Counted from the stretch's first letter, positions 1 through 8,804 are shown. The stretch: 38,911 nucleotides of DNA from Actinomycetes bacterium (GCA_021784895.1 JAJYHG010000143.1:1-38911), one strand, 5' to 3'. The notes: generated from the sequence alone by a model not told the origin. Program-made: numbers and translations.

Positions 1-864
1 CGCGGGGCCGCCGGTGGGGCGCGTCTCGTTAGCCCAGCCAACGGCCTTCACGAAGGCGGCCGTCGCCAGGCCGATGATCGGCCCCGCGATGACTGCAAAC
101 ACGATGCTCGAGGCATCGGGAGACGCCGGCAGGGTGACTTGGTAGATCGAGTGGGTCGGCAGCGTGATCCAGCCGACCAGGGTCGCCACCGTCGCGCATA
201 TCACGGCCGGCACCACCGTCGTCAGGGTGATCGAGCCGAGGTAGAGCTCAGCCGCGAACAGCGCGCCGGCCAGCGGCACGTTATACACCGCGCCCACGCC
301 GGCACCCGCTCCGCAGGCGATCAACAGCAGACGCTGCTCACGCGGCAGGCCGAGCCGCTTGGAGAAGAACGAGCCAAAGGCGGCCCCAAAATGCTGTGGC
401 GCGGCCTCTCTGCCGATCGAGCCGCCGAGGCCGATGTATGCCTCCTGCAGCACACCGGTCACAGCCGTGCGCCCGACCGCCATGTTGTCCTTGCCCGTCC
501 AGACCGAGCGCGTTGGCTCACCGCCGGTCCCGCCAAGGACCTTGCGCAGGAACATGTAACCGGTCCCCGCAAGCAGGCCCCCGGCCGCCAGCACAACTAA
601 GCGCCTGAGGTCGCTGCGAGCGGCGGCGGCAGCCGAGTACGTGCCGTGATCGTAGCCAAACGCCACGTGTTGCACCGTGCGGAGCACGGCCATCATCAGG
701 ATCGCGCCAACGCCAGCGGCGACACCGGTCGCGACGGTCGCAATCCAGAAACGGTGGTCGTATTCGCTGACCGCGTGCACGAAGTTCGCCTGCGCGCGGG
801 CGCGAGCGTGGTGGTGGGGTCCTGCTCGGAGCTTGCGGGTGATGCGGGCGCGCTTGGGGTTCAT
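1..864 (-). CDS. ClC-family chloride channel/antiporter, 3' end cut by window edge
   Basis: Reading the minus strand from an ATG at 864 gives 288 open codons running off the window start. The product is a membrane protein with hydrophobic segments around residues 38-62, 88-106 and 175-215. A stretch reading GSIGREAAPQHFGAAFGS matches the selectivity-filter region of ClC proteins (classical GREGP, here GREAAP), and GAGVGAVYNVPLAGALFAAEL matches the following conserved ClC helix. ClC proteins move chloride or exchange it for protons across the inner membrane. The gene is divergent from the LysR gene at 941, with 76 bp between their starts, so that regulator may control it. The C-terminal half, including the last pore residues and any CBS domains, lies outside the window. 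Family assignment is secure; channel versus antiporter cannot be told. Confidence 0.85.
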   Translation of the reverse strand, partial: MNPKRARITRKLRAGPHHHARARAQANFVHAVSEYDHRFWIATVATGVAAGVGAILMMAVLRTVQHVAFGYDHGTYSAAAAARSDLRRLVVLAAGGLLAGTGYMFLRKVLGGTGGEPTRSVWTGKDNMAVGRTAVTGVLQEAYIGLGGSIGREAAPQHFGAAFGSFFSKRLGLPREQRLLLIACGAGAGVGAVYNVPLAGALFAAELYLGSITLTTVVPAVICATVATLVGWITLPTHSIYQVTLPASPDASSIVFAVIAGPIIGLATAAFVKAVGWANETRPTGGPA

Positions 865-940
865 CGGGCGAGACCCATTTCAGGTAAACCGAAGGTATAG
901 GTCAAGGAGATCTTACGCATGTATCTCATAGGATGTACCT

Positions 941-1843
941 ATGGACGAGCGGCGGCTGCGGTATTTCCTGGCGATCACCGAGAGTGAGAGCGTCACGCGT
1001 GCGGCCGGCAGGCTCCACATCGCCCAGCCGTCGCTCTCGCAGGCCCTGCGCAGCCTCGAGCAGGAGCTCGGCGTCGAGCTCTTTGACCGGACCGGCGGTC
1101 GGATGAGACTCTCGGACGCCGGGGCCGCACTGTTTGGACCTGCACAACGGCTACTTCAAGCCGCCGAGGAGGCGCGGGCGGCGATCGCCGGCGTAGCCGA
1201 GCTCACCACCGGGTCGGTCCACGTGGCGACGCTGTCAACCCTGGCCGCAACGCCGATCGCCGGCCTGGTCGGGCGCTTCCGTGCCGCCCATCCAGGGGTG
1301 CGGATCAGCATTATCGAGCCCGGCAGTGCCGATGGCGTCGCGTCGCTCGTGCAGAGCGGCGCCTGCGAGCTCGGCGCCGCTCACCTGACGCAGGCGAGCG
1401 CAGGTCTGGTCGTGCGCGAGCTGGGCCTGCAGGAGCTGCTGCTCGTCCTCCCTCCAGGAACCGCGAGCAACTCAGGCAGAGCGCTGTCACGCGCCGAGCT
1501 ATCCCGCCTGCAGTTCATCGTGAGCCCGCAGGGGACCTCTACGCGCACGCTGCTCGAGCAGGCGCTTGGGGCAATCGGGGTCGCGCCCGAGATCGCCGTC
1601 GAGACAGCTGCGCGCGAGTCGGTCATCCCGCTGGTGCTGGCCGGCGCGGGCGCCGCCCTGCTGCCCGACACGCAGGCCGAAGAAGCGGCGCGACGCGGCG
1701 CCGTCGTGCGCTCGCTGGCGCCGGCGATCACGCGCCCGATCGGGCTGATCCACCGCGACCGGCCACTGCCCGCGGCCGCCGCCGCGTTCCTTGAGCTCGC
1801 GCTCGCGCCGGACGACTCGCTCCGTGCCCCAGCGTCACCCTGA
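941..1843 (+). CDS. LysR-family transcriptional regulator
   Basis: A 300-residue protein of normal LysR length. Residues 1-60 form the winged helix-turn-helix: RRLRYFLAITESESVTRAAG, then a recognition helix AQPSLSQALRSLEQELGVEL, FDRTG and LSDAG, the classic LysR order. Residues about 85-290 form the periplasmic-binding-protein-like effector domain. The ligand cannot be predicted. It is divergently arranged with the ClC-type gene at 864, the usual geometry for a LysR regulator and its target. The short gap holds AT-rich sequence suitable for promoters, but I see no clear LysR T-N11-A box. A decayed MFS gene lies immediately downstream on the opposite strand, so an original partner may have been lost. 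Confidence 0.93.
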   Translation: MDERRLRYFLAITESESVTRAAGRLHIAQPSLSQALRSLEQELGVELFDRTGGRMRLSDAGAALFGPAQRLLQAAEEARAAIAGVAELTTGSVHVATLSTLAATPIAGLVGRFRAAHPGVRISIIEPGSADGVASLVQSGACELGAAHLTQASAGLVVRELGLQELLLVLPPGTASNSGRALSRAELSRLQFIVSPQGTSTRTLLEQALGAIGVAPEIAVETAARESVIPLVLAGAGAALLPDTQAEEAARRGAVVRSLAPAITRPIGLIHRDRPLPAAAAAFLELALAPDDSLRAPASP

Positions 1844-1864
1844 GACGCCGGCCGCCTCGGCGGT

Positions 1865-2049
1865 GGTCGCGGCAGCTGCCTCGAAGAAGGCCGGGCGCTA
1901 CTGCGGGCGCGCGAGCAGCCAGAGCGCGCATGCGGCAAAGACGGCGGCGATCAGGACAAGCAGGATCCGGTAGTCCACGACCATGATCAGTCCAGCGCCG
2001 ACCGCGACCGAGACCGCCTGGGGCGTGCCGATCAACAAGCTGGCGGGGT
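1865..2049 (-). pseudogene. Remnant of MFS transporter C-terminus
   Basis: On the minus strand the translation LLIGTPQAVSVAVGAGLI followed by VDYRILLVLIAAVF resembles the last two transmembrane helices of major facilitator superfamily permeases. There is no start and no upstream ten-helix body. The sequence before 2049 switches to an unrelated flavoprotein remnant, and near 1900 the frame with a plausible short C-terminal tail ending in TAG is one base off. It is therefore a decayed fragment, not a working gene. Confidence 0.5.
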
Positions 2050-2071
2050 CAGGCACTGGATGGCGCTGCCA

Positions 2072-2345
2072 TCAGTGGGCGTTGCCGCTCGGCCCGAGCC
2101 CGGGCACAACGGCGTAGTCGTTGCGGTAGCCGGTAGCGATGACGAGGTAGTCGTAGCCGTAGGTGCCGGCGCTCGTCACAACCTTCTTGCCTGCGATATC
2201 GAGCTGCGTTGCCTCGCCGTGGATGAAGTCGATCCCATGGGTCTCAAAGGTCGGCGCAAGCGGAAAGGTGATGTCGGTGGCCCTCCGCTTGCCGAATGGA
2301 AACCAGATCAGCGACGGGTTGAACAAGACCCCGTTTTCGGATGGA
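2072..2345 (-). pseudogene. Remnant of SQR-like FAD/NAD(P) oxidoreductase
   Basis: The minus-strand reading frame ending at 2072 contains LFNPSLIWFPFGKRR, DITFPLAPTFETHGIDFIHG and YDYLVIATGYRND, sequences typical of the N-terminal half of sulfide:quinone oxidoreductase-like flavoproteins. About 90 residues are recognisable. The N-terminal GxGxxG dinucleotide-binding motif and the whole C-terminal half are missing, and the residues upstream of about 2345 look like random high-GC translation. I read it as a truncated remnant; no function is expected. Confidence 0.6.
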
Positions 2346-2472
2346 TCCTTACCGCTCCTCCCGCCGGAGCCGATACGCGACCGCGGCAAACTTGGCACAG
2401 CTCGCCCGGCAGAGTGGTTGTCTTGATTGTGGATTGTGGCCGAACCCGCAGGGATGCGGCACCGGCCACGTC

Positions 2473-3120
2473 CTATCGAGCGTATGCGCCTGCGGCGGGG
2501 GCTGCGGACACTGGCGATGGCCAGGTGCATCCCTGCTCGACGAGGTCAAGCACCCGTGCCAGCTCACGCTCAGGCACGTGCGGGTTGCAGAGCGGCGATC
2601 GCATCGGGTCATGCAGGAGCTGACCGCACAGGGCGAGCGCTTGCGGGCTGAACCTCGCTCGCCTGTCGGCGACTGCTTCAGCGAGCCAGATCAGCCGGTG
2701 GGCAAAGTCGTCGACACGGGCTGCGTCAACCATCAACTGGATCCTGGCGTTGGGCTCGAGCGATCTGACAGCCAAGCGCAGGCCACGGGCCAGGCGGCCA
2801 CGCTCGCGGGGAGTCGCGAGCTGGTCTGCGTGAGCCCGCACAGCGCCAATCGTGAGCGCGTCTCCTTGAGCCACTAGCCGTACGAGCATCCGCCGGCGGT
2901 CTGAGCGCGCGAGGCCAGCAAGAGCAAACGCGGCGACGGCTCCGAGTCCCACCGGCACTCCCGGTCCGGACGGGCTGGCGGCGACCATCAAAGCGCAGAG
3001 AACCGAGAGCAAGAGCCCTATCCCCAGCAGCTGACGGCCGCGGGTGGCGAGCTCGCTGAGTCGATCCTCGGCTGCGCGGAGATCAAGCGGGCGCTGGTCA
3101 AGCAGGCCGGGCATGACCAT
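2473..3120 (-). CDS. Hypothetical protein with two N-terminal membrane helices
   Basis: A 215-residue reading frame with no family I recognise. Residues 1-30 are a charged, probably cytoplasmic lead. Residues about 31-50 and 55-70 are hydrophobic (LGIGLLLSVLCALMVAAS, then VGLGAVAAFALAGLA) and should form a membrane hairpin. Residues 75-200 are a soluble, arginine-rich, mostly helical cytoplasmic part. It follows the metallophosphoesterase gene by 27 bp on the same strand and may be the last gene of that run. The start is uncertain: ATG at 3120 and an in-frame ATG at 3114 are both possible and neither has a strong ribosome-binding site. Codon use is consistent with a real gene, but function is unknown. 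Confidence 0.55.
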   Translation of the reverse strand: MVMPGLLDQRPLDLRAAEDRLSELATRGRQLLGIGLLLSVLCALMVAASPSGPGVPVGLGAVAAFALAGLARSDRRRMLVRLVAQGDALTIGAVRAHADQLATPRERGRLARGLRLAVRSLEPNARIQLMVDAARVDDFAHRLIWLAEAVADRRARFSPQALALCGQLLHDPMRSPLCNPHVPERELARVLDLVEQGCTWPSPVSAAPAAGAYAR

Positions 3121-3147
3121 AAGTGTGGCGCATGGCGCCGCGCCATA

Positions 3148-4095
3148 TCAGCCGGACACGAGCTGGTGGTTGCGCAACCCCTTCTTGCGGTCCAGCACCA
3201 GCAGCGCGCCGTGCAGGACGCCGTCGGCGTACTCGCTGCCGGGGTTGATGCAGACGGTCCTGCCGATCTTGGTCATCCCGCGCGATTCATGGATGTGACC
3301 GTGCAGGGCAACCAGCGGCTGGTAGCGCTCGATCAGGGCACGGACCGAAGCGGAGCCCGCGGGTGCCATCGCGATAGCACCACCACGCACCACTGGCTTG
3401 AGCGACTGATCGAGCTCGGGCGCCTGGTCGAGTGCGGTGCCCTTGGGGGGAACGTGTAGGTTGAAGATGCTGTGGGACGGATCCTTAAGGTCAGCAACCA
3501 GCCGCTCGAGATGCTCGGCAAGGGCAGCCTCGGGCATCTCCCGCGGGGAGTTCCAGGGCGTGGGGTTAGCGTGCCCGCACGAGAGCATCTGGATCTCTTC
3601 GCCCAGGTCAACGGCCAGGTCCTCGCAGCTGACGTGCAGCGGGGAAGCGTCGAGCACCTCCTGCAGCTCCGGCTCGTCGTCGTTGCCGAGCATCACATAG
3701 AGCCTGGCGCCGGTCCCTTGCAGGCGCTCTTCGGCGAGCTGCAGCCAGCGCCTCACGCTGTCTGCCATGGCGCGGTTGAATAGCGCCGTCACGGCCGCCG
3801 GGTCGCCGTGCGCCTCGGCGAGCTCGTCGTCGGTGGTCAGGTAGGGGTAGAAGCCGCGGTTGCGGATCTGTGTCTCGAGCGCCCCCAATTCGGTGTCGGA
3901 CGCAACCCTGTCGCCGATCATCTCGGGCACCCGCAGGCCATCCTGCGAGCGGATGATGGGGACGACCGCCTTGCCGGTGATGTCGCCGCCCATGACCAGC
4001 ACATCCACCTCGTAAAAGGCGCCGGCGTTGACGAACTTCCGCCACAGCCGGTCAGAGCCGTGGATGTCCGAGGCGTAGTAGACCTTGAGGCTCAA
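3148..4095 (-). CDS. Calcineurin-like metallophosphoesterase
   Basis: I place the start at TTG 4095, which overlaps the stop of the upstream gene (TTGA) and has an AGGAGGT ribosome-binding site eight bases before it. The longer open frame upstream is only the shadow of the neighbour. The 315-residue protein has the full metallophosphoesterase metal-binding set in order: ASDIHGSD near residue 10, MGGDITGK near 35, GNDDE in the middle, and LHGHIHES followed by INPGSEY near the C-terminus. These residues bind two metals and hydrolyse phosphomonoesters or diesters in the cytoplasm. The substrate is unknown. Translational coupling with the nucleotidyltransferase-fold gene just upstream suggests they act on the same molecule. 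Confidence 0.88.
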   Translation of the reverse strand: MSLKVYYASDIHGSDRLWRKFVNAGAFYEVDVLVMGGDITGKAVVPIIRSQDGLRVPEMIGDRVASDTELGALETQIRNRGFYPYLTTDDELAEAHGDPAAVTALFNRAMADSVRRWLQLAEERLQGTGARLYVMLGNDDEPELQEVLDASPLHVSCEDLAVDLGEEIQMLSCGHANPTPWNSPREMPEAALAEHLERLVADLKDPSHSIFNLHVPPKGTALDQAPELDQSLKPVVRGGAIAMAPAGSASVRALIERYQPLVALHGHIHESRGMTKIGRTVCINPGSEYADGVLHGALLVLDRKKGLRNHQLVSG

Positions 4096-4838
4096 CGCGT
4101 GACCTCCTCGGGCACCTCGTACCATCGCTTGCGCCGGCCAATCCGCGCTCTGAGCTTCCAGGCAGCCGACTTCGGCTCCCATTCCAGGCGTTCCCGCAGA
4201 CTCTCGGCGCGCTCCGTCATGGTCTCGAGCTGATCGGCGCCGATCGGCAGCTCTCCGGCGATGTCCGCCAGCGCTGCGAGGTTGTCGGTGACCGTGGTGA
4301 AGAGCCCCCAGTCGGCCGAGCACGCGACGCTCACCGCGGCGACGTTGAGCAAGCCCGGCCCATCGGCGTCCGCCGGTTGGTGGTCGAGCAGGATCATGGC
4401 GGTGTCGCTCAGATCCTTGCGATTGATCTCCGCCACCTGCAGCTTGGCAAGCAGCAGCTCAGCGGCCGGGAGACAGACCTGTTCGGTGTCCAGGCGCCGG
4501 CCGAGGTTGAGCCGGTGGGACATTTCGAACTGGTCGAGGAATACGTCGATGTGGAAGCTCTGGTCGGGGGCGTGGTAGAGCAGCCGGCTCGCCCCGTGGG
4601 TTGCGTTGAACACGCGCTCCGGCACGTATGCCTCGCGCTCGAGCAGCTCGCGCAGCTGGCGCGAGCTGCTCTTGTGGGCAACGAAGTCGAGGTCGGCGTA
4701 GTCGCGTCCGAGTGCCTGGCGGGTCTGCTCGGTGGAGCGCAGCCAGATTGCGACTCCACCGAACAGGCGCAGGACCAGCCCGGCAGCATCGGCGCAGGCG
4801 ACCAGCCGTGGCCCCTCCTCGGTGAGCCCGGCGCTCAT
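4092..4838 (-). CDS. Nucleotidyltransferase-fold protein
   Basis: A 248-residue soluble protein. The N-terminal half carries the three-part signature of the nucleotidyltransferase fold: LFGGVAIWLRS (the hGG motif near residue 26), DYADLDFV (the paired acidic residues near 48-50) and HIDVFLD (the third acidic residue near 97). An LPAAELLLAKLQ segment and a LSDTAMILL helix follow, as in AbiEii/MNT-like and similar nucleotidyltransferase families. The C-terminal 70 residues are charged and helical. Its start overlaps the stop of the permease gene (ATGA at 4835-4838), and its stop overlaps the TTG of the metallophosphoesterase. All predicted catalytic acids are present, so it may be active, but nucleotide and acceptor are unknown. 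No toxin partner resembling MNT/HEPN pairs is seen. Confidence 0.65.
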   Translation of the reverse strand: MSAGLTEEGPRLVACADAAGLVLRLFGGVAIWLRSTEQTRQALGRDYADLDFVAHKSSSRQLRELLEREAYVPERVFNATHGASRLLYHAPDQSFHIDVFLDQFEMSHRLNLGRRLDTEQVCLPAAELLLAKLQVAEINRKDLSDTAMILLDHQPADADGPGLLNVAAVSVACSADWGLFTTVTDNLAALADIAGELPIGADQLETMTERAESLRERLEWEPKSAAWKLRARIGRRKRWYEVPEEVTR

Positions 4839-6445
4839 TCGGGCGGGATCTCCCTGAACGTGTTAGCCAGGGAGATACCCTGGCTTCGCCGGTAGGCCGA
4901 AACACCGACGTACCAGACCGCGGCGATGATCGGTGCTACGAACACCTTGATCATCGGTCCCCAGCCCAGCGCGCCGCCGAACCCAGTGTTGAGCGCCTCG
5001 AAGATCACGAACGCCCAGGAGAGCGCCGAGACCACCGACAGCAGCGTGATCGCCGGCACCCCCAGGATCGTTGCCCGCGACCACGCGGGTGCCTCGGCGT
5101 GCATCGCCGGGCGGCGGTACGGCACCGCGCCCGCCGCGATCGAGACCACGATGAAGGCCAGCCCCATGATCACGATCACGTTCAGCAAAAACGCCCCCAA
5201 CCCCTGGTAGATGTTCAGGTAGTTGAGCAGCTCCACGACCAGGCCGATGATCACGGTTGCGATAACCGGCGTGTGGAAGCGGTCCGAGACATCAGTCACG
5301 CGCGTGGGCGCGAGACGGTCAAACGACCACGCGAACAGGTTGCGGGTGCCAAGCAAAAAGCCCGTGGGCGTCCACCAGAAGATCGCCAGCAAGAAGCACG
5401 CCACGACGACCACCTGGAGCACCTGTCCGCCTGGCAGGAACTTAACCATCTGGGGCAGGTACGGAGCGAACCCGAGCGTGTAGTGGCTCGTGCCGCCGCC
5501 CAGGCCCAGGTACACCAGCGACCCGAAGAACTTGAAGCCGAAGTACTTGTAGACGAGCAGCGAAGCGATGCAGTAGATCACAGCCGACGCGAGCAAGCCA
5601 CCGACGATCGAGGTGACGGCTGTTCGCCGTGCGTTCTTGATCTCGCCTGCGAAGTAACCGGTCCACTGGAAGCCGGTGTAGACCTGAAAGCAGTACACCA
5701 TCGCGGCGATGGTCGCGCCCAGAGCGATGCCGCCGCCGACGTGGAACCCGTACCTGCTGGCGCTGCTGATGATCGCGGCGTAGCTTGCCCCGGCGCCGTG
5801 ATCCCAGCGAGTCACGAACCCGCTGTGGCTGCCGAACAACATCAGCAGCAGCCAGATCGCCATCCCCACCCAGACGATCACGAAGGTCACCTTCATGTAC
5901 CGCGCGACCGACCTGACGCCAACCACCATCACGGCAGTGAAGATCACCGTCAGTATGGTGGCGATCAGCATCATCTCGCCATGCGACGGAGCTGTCACCC
6001 AGCTGGCATGAATCCCCGCTACGTACCCCACCGCCGGCAGCACGATCGAGAGCATGAATGTGAAATTGAACGCCACCCAGGTGAGAAACACAAAGGTCAG
6101 CGAAAAGTTGACGACGAAGCCCAGGAACGGGTGGAGCGTCCTCGAAACCCACACGTAGTCACCGCCCGACCGTGGCATCAGGCTCGTGAAGTAGAGGTAC
6201 ACGAGCCCGAAGCAGGCGACCAGCGGCGTAGCGATCAGAAACGCGAGGAACAGGTTAGCGTGCGGCCAGAATTGTGGCGCGAACCCCATCACCTCGGTGA
6301 TGCCCACCGGGATGAGCACCGCTGAGAACACGAGGTTGAACGCGTCAAACGCGCTCAGCTCACGGACAAGGCCGGTGGCGTTGCGCGTGAACAGTGTCGG
6401 GCCGCCCCCCGGCCCGGAGGCAGTGGTTGTCTGTTGACTTGCCAT
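4835..6445 (-). CDS. APC-superfamily amino acid/polyamine permease
   Basis: A 536-residue integral membrane protein. After a short soluble N-terminus the pattern RELSAFDAFNLVFSAVLIPVG starts the first helix, the usual opening of APC-superfamily transporters, and about twelve hydrophobic segments follow to residue 510. A helix with GGDYVWVSR corresponds to the conserved end of helix 2 in this superfamily. Such proteins take up amino acids or amines driven by the proton or sodium gradient. ATG at 6445 has a purine-rich AAAGGGG site upstream. It lies 46 bp after the SDR gene, so it could be the uptake step of the kinase/SDR operon, although sugar-acid or polyol transport by APC proteins would be unusual. 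Substrate is not predictable. Confidence 0.85.
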   Translation of the reverse strand: MASQQTTTASGPGGGPTLFTRNATGLVRELSAFDAFNLVFSAVLIPVGITEVMGFAPQFWPHANLFLAFLIATPLVACFGLVYLYFTSLMPRSGGDYVWVSRTLHPFLGFVVNFSLTFVFLTWVAFNFTFMLSIVLPAVGYVAGIHASWVTAPSHGEMMLIATILTVIFTAVMVVGVRSVARYMKVTFVIVWVGMAIWLLLMLFGSHSGFVTRWDHGAGASYAAIISSASRYGFHVGGGIALGATIAAMVYCFQVYTGFQWTGYFAGEIKNARRTAVTSIVGGLLASAVIYCIASLLVYKYFGFKFFGSLVYLGLGGGTSHYTLGFAPYLPQMVKFLPGGQVLQVVVVACFLLAIFWWTPTGFLLGTRNLFAWSFDRLAPTRVTDVSDRFHTPVIATVIIGLVVELLNYLNIYQGLGAFLLNVIVIMGLAFIVVSIAAGAVPYRRPAMHAEAPAWSRATILGVPAITLLSVVSALSWAFVIFEALNTGFGGALGWGPMIKVFVAPIIAAVWYVGVSAYRRSQGISLANTFREIPPE

Positions 6446-6491
6446 CTGTAGTTACCCCTTTCTGACTGATATCCAGCCGCGCGCGGCGGAC

Positions 6492-7322
6492 TCAGTCCAT
6501 GAATGCTCCTCCATTTACCGCAATGGCCTCCCCGGTGATAAAGCCGGCGTCCGATCCAGCAAGGAAGGCAACAACCCGCGCCACATCTTCTGCAGTCTCG
6601 AGTCTCCCCATTGGCGTGTCAGCTATCCACATCGCCTGGACCTGCTGCGCGGAAACCCCGCGCAGCGCGCCTTCCCAGGCGAGTTCTCGGTCCTGCATCG
6701 GCGTGGCCACGTAACCGGGACAGACGCTGTTGACCCGGATCCCGTCTGCGGCCAGCTCGAATGCCATGGCCTGCGTGAGCCCGACGACCCCGAACTTCGA
6801 CGCCACGTAGTCAGACAGGTAGGGCACCCGTCCCTGCTTGCCCGCCATCGAGGCGGTGTTGATGATGGTTCCGCCGCGACCGGACCTGCGCATCACGCGG
6901 GCGGCGGCCTGCCCGCACACGAACACACCTTTGAGGTTGATCGCGAGCGTGCGATCGAGGTCCTTGAGAGTCACCTCGGTGAACGGCGTCATGTGCGAGA
7001 TCCCGGCGTTGGAAACCCAGACGTCGAGGCGGCCATGGGCGGCGAACACTGACTCCGCTACCTCAGTGGCCGCAGTCGCGTCGGTCACGTCAAGCCTGCG
7101 GCTGACCGCGTGAGCGAGCCCGCCTGCTACCGCTGCGCAAGCGGATTCATCCAGGTCGGTGACGACGACAAAGTAGCCGCGCGAGCCGAGCTCGCGAGCG
7201 ATGGCAGCGCCGATCCCCGACGCGCCACCGGTGATCACAGCCACTGGCATGCGGTTGCTGATCTCCGTTCCGGCTTGCCCACGGGGTGCCTGACCCATAT
7301 GTGCGCCCGACGGGTGACTCAT
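6492..7322 (-). CDS. SDR-family NAD(P)-dependent oxidoreductase
   Basis: The start is ATG 7322, sharing one base with the stop of the kinase gene (TGATG) and preceded by a GGAGGT site. A longer frame upstream is shadow sequence. The 276-residue protein is a classical short-chain dehydrogenase: GGASGIG near residue 33 binds the cofactor, VSNAG stabilises the central sheet, and YVASK contains the catalytic tyrosine and lysine with the serine just before. PGYVATPM and the C-terminal ITGEAIAVNGGAFMD are typical. An aspartate after the second strand (VVTDLDES) suggests NAD rather than NADP. Next to an FGGY kinase, the natural role would be oxidation of a polyol to a ketose before phosphorylation; that is inference from context. 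Confidence 0.92.
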   Translation of the reverse strand: MSHPSGAHMGQAPRGQAGTEISNRMPVAVITGGASGIGAAIARELGSRGYFVVVTDLDESACAAVAGGLAHAVSRRLDVTDATAATEVAESVFAAHGRLDVWVSNAGISHMTPFTEVTLKDLDRTLAINLKGVFVCGQAAARVMRRSGRGGTIINTASMAGKQGRVPYLSDYVASKFGVVGLTQAMAFELAADGIRVNSVCPGYVATPMQDRELAWEGALRGVSAQQVQAMWIADTPMGRLETAEDVARVVAFLAGSDAGFITGEAIAVNGGAFMD

Positions 7323-8800
7323 CACGCGACCTCCGCCGACAGGCGGTGTGACACCGGCGCGAGCGCTGTGCCGAGATCGCGGTAGAGCGCGTAGTGCTCG
7401 TCGTAGAGCTCGCGGTAGCGGTCGCGCGGCTCGTAGTCCTCGCCGAGCTCGACCAGCGGCGCGACCGCCCCCCAGCCGGGAACGCTGCCACTGCCGACGC
7501 CAGCTGCCAGCGCGGCGCCAAAGGCTGCGCCGGGATGGTGCAGCACCGGCTGCAGCGGAACGCCCAGGACGTCGGCGAGGATCTGCTTCCACAACCGCGA
7601 CTCACTGCCGCCGTTGGTCACCCGCGCGCCTCCGAGCGTGACGCCGCACTCGCCGAAGACTTCGACGTGATGGCGGAACCCAAACGCAACCGCCTCGAGC
7701 GCGGCCCGATGCAGGTGGGCGCGACTGTGCCCGAGGTGCAGTCCAACAAAAGCCCCGCGCAGCCGCGGATCCTGAAGCGGCGACTTCTCCCCGAGAAAGT
7801 AGGGCAGGCAGATCACGCCACCCGCGCCGGGTGGCGTGGCCCCGGCCTCCGCATCAAGTTCGGCTAGGGGCGTGTCGCCGCCCGACAGGGCGGCCAGCCA
7901 GCGCACGAGGCTGCCGCTGGTGGCCATGCAGCCGTTCGGCAGCCAGTGGCCGGCTGGATGCGCGTCCAGGTACAGGCGCGAGTCGACGATCGCATCCTCG
8001 GTGACCACCAGGATGTCGCCGGCGCCACCGAGCTTGACCAGCCAGTCGCCCGCCGACAGCAGGCCGGCGCCGTAGGCGGAGAGCACGTGGTCGGCGCCAC
8101 CGACGACGATCGGCGTGCCGACACGCAGGCCGGTCTGCCGGCCAGCCTTGCCGCTGACCGCGCCGACGACTGCAGCCGGGTCGCGAACCGGAGGCAACAG
8201 CTGGGCGTCGATCCCAGTGCGCTCCAGAAGTGGCTCGAACAGCTGACCGTCGAGGCTGTAGAGGCCGCTCTCGATCGCCCAGTTGCGTTCCACGTGTGGC
8301 TCAGCGCCGAGCTGGCGGGCCACCCAGTCGTAGGATCCGGCGATCATCCCTGTGCGCTCGAACACCTCTGGCTCGTGGCGGGAGATCCACCTGAGCGTCG
8401 GAGCCACGGACTGCTGCGTCAGCGCCGAGCCGGTCAGCTGCACCAGGTCCAGGTCGCTAAGCAGCGGGCCGAGCTCGTCGATCTCCGCGGTCGCCCGCGC
8501 GTCGTTCTGCAGGATGGCGCGGCGCAGCGGTGTACCGTGCGCGTCGAGCGCGAGAACGGCAGGCACCATCCCCGAGCAGGCGACCGCATCCACTGCCGCC
8601 GGGCTGGCATGCGGGTCAGCGAGCAGCTCGCGGACCGTCCCGCAGACGCCGCGCCACCATTGATCGGGATCGGCTTCGGCCCACCCTGGCGCCGGGGAGT
8701 AAAGCTCGACCTCACGGCGGGCCGTGGCGAGCACCCCAGCGCTACCGTCAACCAGGGCAGCCTTGACGCCTGACGAGCCGATGTCGATCCCGATCAGCAT
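7322..8800 (-). CDS. FGGY-family carbohydrate kinase (xylulokinase-like)
   Basis: I use ATG 8800, where the protein opens with MLIGIDIGSSGVKAALVDG, the phosphate-1 motif of the actin-like sugar kinases. The upstream extension in the same frame lacks homology-like features. The protein has 492 residues, the standard FGGY length. VVGGADHVLSAYGAG holds the catalytic aspartate region, and VTNGGSESRLWKQILADVLG is the C-terminal FGGY signature. The enzyme should transfer phosphate from ATP to a ketopentose or related sugar in the cytoplasm. It starts four bases after the BtpA-family gene and overlaps the SDR gene, indicating one transcript. The substrate may be xylulose, ribulose, a tetrulose or another ketose; sequence alone does not decide. 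Confidence 0.9.
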   Translation of the reverse strand: MLIGIDIGSSGVKAALVDGSAGVLATARREVELYSPAPGWAEADPDQWWRGVCGTVRELLADPHASPAAVDAVACSGMVPAVLALDAHGTPLRRAILQNDARATAEIDELGPLLSDLDLVQLTGSALTQQSVAPTLRWISRHEPEVFERTGMIAGSYDWVARQLGAEPHVERNWAIESGLYSLDGQLFEPLLERTGIDAQLLPPVRDPAAVVGAVSGKAGRQTGLRVGTPIVVGGADHVLSAYGAGLLSAGDWLVKLGGAGDILVVTEDAIVDSRLYLDAHPAGHWLPNGCMATSGSLVRWLAALSGGDTPLAELDAEAGATPPGAGGVICLPYFLGEKSPLQDPRLRGAFVGLHLGHSRAHLHRAALEAVAFGFRHHVEVFGECGVTLGGARVTNGGSESRLWKQILADVLGVPLQPVLHHPGAAFGAALAAGVGSGSVPGWGAVAPLVELGEDYEPRDRYRELYDEHYALYRDLGTALAPVSHRLSAEVA

Positions 8801-8804
8801 CCGG

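Noticed and set aside
4092-4838. AbiEii/MNT-type antiphage or toxin-antitoxin component
   Set aside because: The fold motifs match, but there is no AbiEi or HEPN partner; the coupled gene is a metallophosphoesterase.
5099-6325. Long plus-strand open frame of 408 codons
   Set aside because: It lies antisense to the APC permease and has the His/Arg/Asp/Gln-rich composition of a shadow frame in high-GC DNA; no family resemblance.
6492-7592. SDR as a 366-residue protein with a long N-terminal extension
   Set aside because: The extra residues are arginine/alanine-rich shadow translation of the kinase gene; ATG 7322 has a good ribosome-binding site and gives normal SDR length.
7322-8800. Autoinducer-2 kinase (LsrK) with an Lsr system
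   Set aside because: The kinase is FGGY like LsrK, but there is no LsrR, LsrF or LsrG, and the RbsABC-type importer lies 17 kb away in a different operon.
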